NCBI GenBank assembly: GCA_018296165.2
Contig: JACKQL020000009.1
Coordinates: 124,001 to 188,000, forward strand
Length of the DNA stretch: 64,000 nt
Source of the DNA: Termitomyces sp. T153
Taxonomy: Eukaryota; Basidiomycota; Agaricomycetes; Agaricales; Lyophyllaceae
Direction: 5' to 3'
The notes under the pieces are model-generated. The model saw only the letters and a program-made list of their open reading frames with translations, was not told the DNA's origin and did no database searches. Both the position numbers and the translations under genes were made by a program. Every line of letters starts with the position of its first letter. Position 1 is the stretch's first letter. Below are positions 57,369 through 64,000 of the stretch, piece by piece.

Positions 57369-58304
57369 TGATGATGATGATGATACGTTTTTATTTATCT
57401 TAAAGGCCTATTTTACACATGACCTTCGTGTCCTAAGCCCTGCAGTACGTAATGGGGGTGGTAATTACGGACACTCCAACTAGTTCTCCGGCCCGATCCC
57501 TTTTCAACTGATGCCGGTTACGCCTCATAGCCACTTTACTACAATTTGACTTTGTCGGAGTTCATACTACTTCCCACACCTAAATCCCACTGACCATCTG
57601 CCGCTAACGTGCCCTCCCAATTTCTAAACCCAGCTGTACTCGGCAATGCTTGGTCGGAGTTGAGGGTGTAGGGTGTGAACCCGATCGGCCCGCTCAAGCC
57701 TTCCTCGTGTCAACTCACGACCCAGGGTGGTCACGACTCCACCCTCCCCACGCCCAGACGCTACTTTTGGAAGAATGATCCCGAGATTGGAAACCCGTGA
57801 CGGAATAGCCCAGTGAACCACCATGTGACAGACATGCCGCACCTTTTTGGCTTGGCACCCAATCAAACCGGCAGCCTCGGCTTTAAACCACACCAGACCA
57901 TCCAATGGACCACACAGTACTTTGGCAGCCTGATCAAACTATTGACTCCTATCCTTGCACCTACCCGTGCCATGACCTGCTTGGTCAGCAAAGGCCTAGA
58001 CCCTCTCCCAAATCCATCGCACCGGGGAAACTTCTCTTTTTTCTAATCCGTCACGAGCATGGTGGTCACATTGCCTCATTGAACCACGTGCTGATTGCTC
58101 GGTCCTGGTCGGCCTGCACTACAAAGCCTGGCTAGTCAAGCACGTGCGGGTGGAGGCTTCCCGGCGGCATTGAAATAACCCACATGGTGTCTAAGGTGTT
58201 TTTCCATGCAGGCGCACTCAGCCAGAGTTGAAACCCCGGCCTTGCACTTGCAGATCATGTGACCCACTTTGGGACACGATGGTGCCAGCTGAGCCACCGC
58301 GCCC
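57369..58304 (-). mobile_element. tRNA-headed retroposon, copy 2 (936 bp), CpG-rich
   Basis: Flanked by perfect 13-bp duplications. The minus strand begins GGGCGCGGTGGCTCAGCTGG. A box TGGCTCAGCTGG is at 58296-58285 and B box GGTTTCAACTC at 58235-58225. GGCGCG near the start can pair with TGCGCC after the B box, like an acceptor stem. A second A/B-like pair, TGGTTCACTGGG and GGTTTCCAATCTC, lies near 57822-57783. The element ends in a short (CAT)n-type tail next to the left duplication. It keeps many CpGs that are TG or CA in copy 1, so it is much younger. It has no coding frame of note. Confidence 0.88.
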
Positions 58305-58317
58305 GATGTATGTAAGA
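58305..58317. repeat. Right 13-bp target duplication of retroposon copy 2
   Basis: GATGTATGTAAGA, identical to 57356-57368. Confidence 0.93.
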
Positions 58318-58479
58318 GATTAGTCACTTACAGCTTAGTCACTTACAGCTGAAGCTGTCACAACTCATGGAAGCCGAAAACTATGGGTAATTACAATTTA
58401 TGGATTACGACAGAGGTCATTCTGGGGCCTTCAAGACCTATTATTGAATTCAAAACATGTTACTTGTTACTACATTTAT

Positions 58480-59130
58480 CTCTTGGGAGCAAAATAATGT
58501 GTTATATAAGTTGATTTACGTGTTCGAAGTTCATTTATGTGAGCCTGACAACCAAACCTTGCTGATACGTCCTCCAATTCACGCGCAAATGGCTCATCCA
58601 TGTCTTCAATATAGTCCTTCAATGTGGAAGCAGCTTGAAGTGCATCTCAGTGAGCTGGTTTCTCTTTCAACTTGACATCCAGGCTTTGATCACTGTCAAT
58701 ATCACCACCATTGACTTCTTTATGGTTCGGCCTCGCGCTATTCCAAAACTGCCTTGCAGATTTCCTTCTCTGATCTATTGTCATACATGATCTGCTCATC
58801 AACTGGAATAAGCAAATCAGTGAGAGCCATCCGGTTCTGAGGGTGAAGGACACAAATTTTCTCAAGATGAGACAAGGAGTTGATGACTTCTTGTTCAGCT
58901 GTGAAAAGATTGGTTTCAACAGGATCTGTATTGACAGGTGATGAGATTGGGATGGCCAGAGTAGTAAGCGGGTTATATGTGGGGTTTAGAATTCAACCTG
59001 GAAGAATTCCTGTTTTATGCTAGAAACTGCAAATTGTAGTCATGTTGACTTCCTTCCATGTGATGTCAGTAATTCTCATGGTGCAAGAAGTTCACTCCAT
59101 GTAGACCAGACCGATATTTACTGATTACCT
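58480..59130 (-). pseudogene. Pogo-like (DDE, CENP-B/Tigger type) transposase, C-terminal remnant
   Basis: Minus-strand reading gives MRITDITWKEVNMTTIC, then HKTGILPG, then DEQIMYDNRSEKEICKAVLE, and finally DALQAASTLKDYIEDMDEP followed by FARELEDVSARFG. The first blocks match the end of the DDE_1 core (W-K-x-V..T-I-x-N-x-W-x-K-x-G-I-L-P); the last are the typical tail of fungal pogo-like transposases. Stops occur in several places, including TGA before DAL, which is CGA in many relatives and so a likely CpG loss. The N-terminal DNA-binding part and catalytic core are not present. Confidence 0.75.
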
Positions 59131-59429
59131 AATGTGATCAGGAATGACATCAGGAAAAAGTTACTTTGGTTATATAGCCAAATCATGGCACTTATATGAT
59201 CCCAGCCATGTAATATATAAGAAGATGTATTACACTATAGAAGGAAAGTTGGTTTTGCTGATAATATCAACTAATTTTCAGTATAAGAGAATAATCGGAA
59301 CTAATCTTCAATTATTGTCAGAAGGGGTACAATATGGGAAATCTTCTGGGATTTCATTATAATCTGTAAAATTTATGAGAGATGTATGTATCAGTTGGCC
59401 TGTAAGATATCTTTCTTAAGGAGTCAGCT

Positions 59430-60480
59430 CTTAATGTCTATGTCCTTCCATCCTCAGATGGATGGGCAAACCAAATGTGCCAATAGGAACATTGGTCAGA
59501 TCTTGCACACAGTAGTGCACTCAGATCAAAAGGAATGGCTAGGTTGAATAGATCTAACAGAGTGCATGATTAACATGAGCATTTCTGAGATGGTGAAGTA
59601 TGTTCCATTTGAATTGAACAGTGGGTACATGCCATGGATAATTCAAGAGATTGACTCTGCAATTCCCAGAGGAATCAAGTAGTTTGGCTGCCAAGCTCTA
59701 GAGAATTTGGCTGCCATGCACAATCTGATAATTGAAGCATGTGTCTTTCAGACATGTAACTCTGACACATGTTGTTGACCTAATTCCAGACTAGAGAAAG
59801 GTGCACTAGTATACCTTTTGACAAAGAACCTCAACCTCCCAAAAGGCAGAGTGAGGAAGCTCTGCCCTAGATGGGTTGGGCCATACAAGATCCAAGAAGT
59901 CTCTCATGAGACTTCCAACTATGTATTGGAGTTGCCAATGGCCCTTCAGGAATGAAGGATACATCCTAAGCTCCATGTGTCATTGCTGATTGCTGCACCC
60001 ATATAAGGCTAGTGACCATGCTCTATTCCCTAATTGTGTGATGCCAGAGCCATACAACTTTGGCATGCCAGACAATCAGGAATGGTTTGTTGATGACTTG
60101 ATAGGTCATTGCTGGAAAGAAGTGAACCTTGAGTTTGAGGTTTGGGGGACACCACTTTCCTTGCCACTTGCAAGGACCTAGAGGCCCTTGACCACCATTT
60201 GGAGGTGCAGGGTGTACAGTGCCCTTTACAGCTGGCTAGAAGACACAAGTCAAATTGGACAAGTCCAGAAGCTGGAAAGCCATCAAGCTGGCAGCCATCA
60301 GTGATTATGTCAGCTAACTTTTTGGCTGGCCAGACACTGAACCACTCTGGGTCTTCTACTGCCAGTTGGTGCAGAGTCACCAACATGAGGATAGAGACTC
60401 CTTGCCCAATGGGCAAGAGAAGAAACAGCCAGAAGAAGTGGATACATGTCTACCAACATACACCTTGAGCTCTGAATAGA
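59430..60480 (+). pseudogene. Gypsy integrase remnant, plus strand
   Basis: The plus strand reads PQMDGQTKCANRNIGQIL, PFELNSGYMPWI, KGALVYLLTKNLNLPKGR, WVGPYKIQE and HPKLHVSLL in order, the second half of a gypsy integrase. It ends with a chromo-like or pol C-terminal piece (QEWFVDDLIGHCWKE). It is on the opposite strand to gypsy-1, -2 and -3. Frequent stops and frame shifts mark it as dead. No LTR pair was found for it. Confidence 0.75.
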
Positions 60481-60497
60481 GCTCAAGAAGGGGAGGA

Positions 60498-62481
60498 GTG
60501 CCAGGGGGTGTAGGTGTAGCACCTCCAGGGAGAGGGATAGTACTGGGAGACATAGTGTCCTCAGTGGGAGGAGTCCCAATAGATACAATTCCCATGGGAC
60601 TAGTGCCAGGAGATGTGGCCCTGCCATGTTATGCTGTAGCAATGCAGCAGATGCTGATGTGGCACATTGGTTCACAATGTGGCAGAATGGGAAGAGGGCA
60701 TGGGGGACCAAGGGTCACAGCCTGTCATGACCCACTCCCTAGACCCCCAACATCATTCCCATCCCACTCACTTCCCCAGAGTCCCCCCCCAGTGGCCCAA
60801 CAAACCCCCCCAACTCTTGTACACCCTCCATGCCTACTCTGGGTAACTCTGATGTTTCTCCAGCAAACCCTGACAGCCCCCTGGCCCACTCCAACACCTT
60901 CTCTGCAGCTGTCAACACTTCTCCTGACTGTTCTAAGCCCCAAGAACCCTCCATTCCTGGCTCTGTTGTATGTCACCAGCTCATCACCCTGGTTCACCTG
61001 ACCTACTCCGGAGTACCACAACAACCTTGGCACAACCTGCATTCTCAGCTGATCCCATCAGAATATCACTGCAGCCTGCCCCCTGATCACAACCAACACC
61101 CATTGACCCCACACAGCTCCACCAAGCCCTGCTGCCACACCTGCTATCCCCTGGAGCTCTCCAGTAGTCGATATATAAGTCATAGAGTAGCTCCTCATAC
61201 TCTAGACTTGATATTACCTATTGTTTAACATTATCTATAGTTTGATTGTCTTTGTCTTGTGTTTGTATTCCATGTTACATTCTCTCTTATCTCAGTCTCC
61301 CAGTCTTGTCTTGTCTCTATCTCTATTATTGTTCTTGTGATCATTTCATATCTCCACCTGAATCTATTTTTGCTCTTGTCCCAATCTCATCTCAACTCTG
61401 TTTTGCTCTGTTCAACTCCATCTCATCTCATTTGACTCTGTTTCCATTATTGTGCCCAAGTTCTCTTGAACTTAACACCCCTACAAACTCCATGCTTACA
61501 ATTACACCCCCTAAACATTTGTTAAACCAACCCTGGACCTCACTACTTGCTCAGTTCTGAAAGCTATCAACCTCTGTTGATCCCCTATCAAGCTCTGGCT
61601 CCACTCCCATCACTCCCATAGCCTCCACTTACTCCACACCTACAATATACACTTCCAGACTTGTACCTGACACCCTGTCAAGTCTGCCACTTTCGCCACA
61701 ACTTGTCCTAGACTCCTCCAGACCACTCCAGACTTGTTTGGATCACTCCCCATTGCTTATCCTCCCAAGTCCCCCATGTTTAGGACCTCTCCAAGTGCCC
61801 AGTTATCAGTGCAGGGAATCATATTTGCCTAGTAAGGATTTGCCCAGTGTAGCTGAGCCTCCATGGTCAGTGGAACCTAACACAGCCTGTGTGGTTGCAG
61901 GAGTTCCAGCAATACATGGTGCCACAGTTTCCTATGGCCTCAATACCAGTGGCTGGACCTGGCTGAGTGACAGGCATGGCAGGTCAATATCAACCTGCCA
62001 TGATATCAACAAAGGTAAGAAATTTGGTCCCTGCTCTACTGTCTCCAGGGGCTATAGAAGTGGACAATGATGAACCAGCATCCATTACAGTGCTGATGGA
62101 GTCATTGGCTCCTCCCTAGCAGTCATATCTGCCTCTGCCACCTGCAGTACATCTGATGAATGCATCTTCTTCTTCTCAAGTGTGTTGGGGCATTTAGCAG
62201 CTGCACCTGTTAAGAACAAGGGCAAAGGGAAGGCAACTGTGATGTTGCCCTCCATACTAGCAAAGGAGAGTGATTCCTCCTTGCTGACCAACTGGAAGAT
62301 GGTTAAGCAACACTTCTCCACCAAGAAGAAGAGTAAGGGCAAAGCTAAAGAGCCCAAGCTCTCTACTTCAGTGGATGAGCAGAGTACTCAGCTGCTTCAA
62401 CAGCTACACAATGCCAGAGTGCCAGAAGATGTTGGAGCTGACATCCTTGAGAACCCAGTAGTGCAACTTGCACTATCTTAA
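60498..62481 (+). pseudogene. Unrecognised repeat-encoded ORF split by the solo LTR
   Basis: Left of the LTR the frame is Gly/Pro-rich (PPGRGIVLGDIVSSVGG, then MWHIGSQCGRMG). Right of it, frames read VPAIHGATVSYGL and, at 62182-62481, a Lys-rich segment KNKGKGKATVMLPSILAKE with a charged tail HNARVPEDVGADILENPVV. This could be a gag-like or other structural protein of a transposon. I know no family for it. Confidence 0.35.
60718..61887 (+). mobile_element. Solo LTR of the gypsy-1 family with CAGCC target duplication
   Basis: The LTR is 60723-61882 (1160 bp), inverted relative to the gypsy-1 LTRs: it starts TGTCATGACCC and ends CCTAACA, with GA to AA at the end. CAGCC lies at 60718-60722 and 61883-61887. 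It retains no internal sequence. The two sides rejoin in one plus-strand frame when the LTR and one CAGCC are removed, so it entered an older repeat-encoded gene. Confidence 0.88.
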
Positions 62482-63420
62482 GTTCTGATTGAACTTGAAA
62501 TTGTCAGAGATCAAAGGAACAAGACCCATTCAGACCTTTTCCAATCAGCACTGGGAAAAAGGAAGTGGGTAGTGTCCTCTCCCCAGCTACCAGAACCAAA
62601 GAAGGCACATACACAGACTTCTGTGTTTGTTGGGAGCTCCTGGACTCAGAGGGCATCACTGGTTCCCTATGATTACTAAGTCCCTGCTGGTGAGAACTGG
62701 TTGATGGATGTGTGCCCTGATTTTAGAGTGCCCACTGCTGCAGCTGGCCCCTCCAAGCCAGCAAATTCTGAGGCTGGCTCAGTGAAGCCAGTTACATTGT
62801 GTCCTGTGACTGAAGCTGTTAACAACCCTGCAGTTGTTGCTATTCTGGTGGCCTTTCTGGTGAGTGTGCCTATGAGTGTTGGAGAGGTAACAATTGAGGT
62901 CCTCAAACCAAGGACCTATATGATTCCAGCCTCCCTGTCCCACATGCATGTCCCAATGGTACATTGGAAACCTACATGACAAAGAGTTCTTTGTCACTCA
63001 AGTGCAAGCTTCCTGAGCTGCAGTTGGTACATTGGCTGCATCAGACTCAGGGAGCAATGATGAAGATGATGTCACCCTGTCCAAGAGATGAATCTTGGAA
63101 AGCAAGTCTGACAACAATAACACTGCATGTTGTTGTAAGAAGAACATGCTAATGCCAAATGGCTATTAGCTATTGATGCTGAGAGGTCCAAGATGGACCT
63201 CAAGTGATTGAATAATACAGTGCCCAGCTGCCTTCCAGAGGGCTGGAAAACAATGTTGGTGCTGATACAATGTTGTCACACCATTGGGAACATAATAAAC
63301 ACCAGAAGTCAAAACAAACATTTATTAAGGCTGAAAACTGTAAGCCTCCTGGTAAAACAAGTCCCAGCAACATTATCCCTTTAAATACACCAGAAGAAAG
63401 ACAGAACAGGATAGGACAAG
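62482..63420. other. Repeat-derived region, no clear gene
   Basis: CpG-poor. The plus strand keeps coding-like pieces (SALGKRKWVVSSPQLPEPKK, VPTAAAGPSKPANSEAG) that probably continue the preceding unrecognised ORF with stops. Nothing else is visible. Confidence 0.4.
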
Positions 63421-63544
63421 GACTATACTAGACTATACACTCAATAATAGTCCAATCACTGTAATGGGAGGGGAAGCATGGGACTGGCAAAAGCACCTGA
63501 GTAGCATCAATTCTGGCAAGATCTGGATCTGATCTAAGACTAAC

Positions 63545-63850
63545 CAGAAATGAATGGAATGAAGGGAAGGGAAAGGAAGATGAATGGAGGAATATGAAAT
63601 GAATGGAATGAAGGGAAGGGAAAGGAAGATGAATGGAAGAATATGAAATGAATGGAATGAATGGGAGGGAACAGATGAATGGAAGAACCTGAATGGGAAA
63701 GAACCTGAATGGGGAAGAATATGAAATGAACAAAGGAAGATGAATGGAATGAATGGGAGGGAACAGATGAATGGAAGAATCTGAATGGGAAAGAACCTGA
63801 ATGGGGAAGAATATGAATGGGAGAAATACAAAGGAGGGAGAGATAAATGG
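63545..63850. repeat. Purine-rich GAATGG-type minisatellite
   Basis: Nested repeats built from GAATGGAATGAAGGGAAGGG and GAATGGGAAAGAACCT-like units. One unit of about 50 bp occurs twice near 63551-63650, and a longer one of about 84-110 bp twice near 63650-63830. The plus strand is almost pure purine. Confidence 0.85.
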
Positions 63851-64000
63851 GGCAAATGGAAGCTAAGAATGCAAAGGAGGAATGATGGAACCAGGAACTG
63901 GCCTGTGGCACTGAAACAGGCATGCCAAAAGGGGGAATTAGAATAACAGTTATGAATAAGGGGCTGGAAAGTATGGAACCAAAAGTCACATGTAGGGGGT
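63851..64000. other. Window end, repeat-like sequence
   Basis: Purine-rich, CpG-free sequence continuing past the window. No gene is visible. Confidence 0.4.

Noticed and set aside
57624..57905. 93-codon minus-strand frame inside retroposon copy 2
   Set aside because: It is not kept in copy 1 and has no domain, so the retroposon is treated as non-coding.

Overview
The window looks like a piece of a basidiomycete nuclear genome, most likely an agaricomycete. Host genes have many short introns (about 43-93 nt), the protein set is fungal (MKT1-type XPG-like protein, secreted GH76 enzyme, DH-PH-FYVE exchange factor, fungal thymidylate kinase), and the transposons are Ty1/copia and chromodomain Ty3/gypsy elements with many decayed copies. 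A Rhizoctonia-like source is possible, but I cannot establish the genus from sequence alone.

Layout. (1) 1-8.9 kb is ordinary gene space: thymidylate kinase (-), a secreted GH76 mannanase-like protein (+), a small mitochondrial membrane protein (+) and a 955-aa DH-PH-FYVE protein (-). (2) 8.9-27.9 kb is a nested transposon block. A copia element on the minus strand (about 9.1-26.8 kb) carries two gypsy elements inside its polyprotein. Gypsy-1 (10976-18718) has two 1134-bp LTRs and a TTACC target duplication. Gypsy-2 (20231-26445) has unequal mosaic LTRs. (3) 27.9-33.7 kb has normal base composition but no convincing intact gene. (4) 33.8-37.8 kb holds a zinc-finger-like protein (-) and MKT1 (-). 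(5) 40.1-53.6 kb is a second transposon block: a solo LTR, gypsy-3 (44.94-52.73 kb) and, inside its gag, a 0.9-kb tRNA-headed retroposon. (6) 53.6-57.3 kb is gene-poor DNA with diverged repeated modules. (7) 57.4-64 kb starts with a second, CpG-rich copy of that retroposon, then a pogo-like transposase remnant, a gypsy integrase remnant, another solo LTR of the gypsy-1 family, and a purine-rich minisatellite.

The host genes share no obvious pathway. They are independent housekeeping or secretory genes split by repeat blocks. The repeat blocks are strongly CpG-poor compared with the gene space, and paired repeats differ mainly by CG to TG or CA changes, which points to cytosine-methylation decay. 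I see no rRNA, no intact functional tRNA and no CRISPR array.

The most novel items are: the unusually long (about 0.92-0.94 kb) tRNA-headed retroposon family with perfect 7- and 13-bp target duplications and microsatellite tails; GC-AG introns in two or three host genes; a captured, apparently antisense Cys-cluster/coiled-coil gene inside a non-autonomous LTR element; and repeated decayed modules at 54-57 kb. Exon boundaries were assigned by eye from splice motifs and reading frame, and all homology calls come from motif recognition, not database searches.
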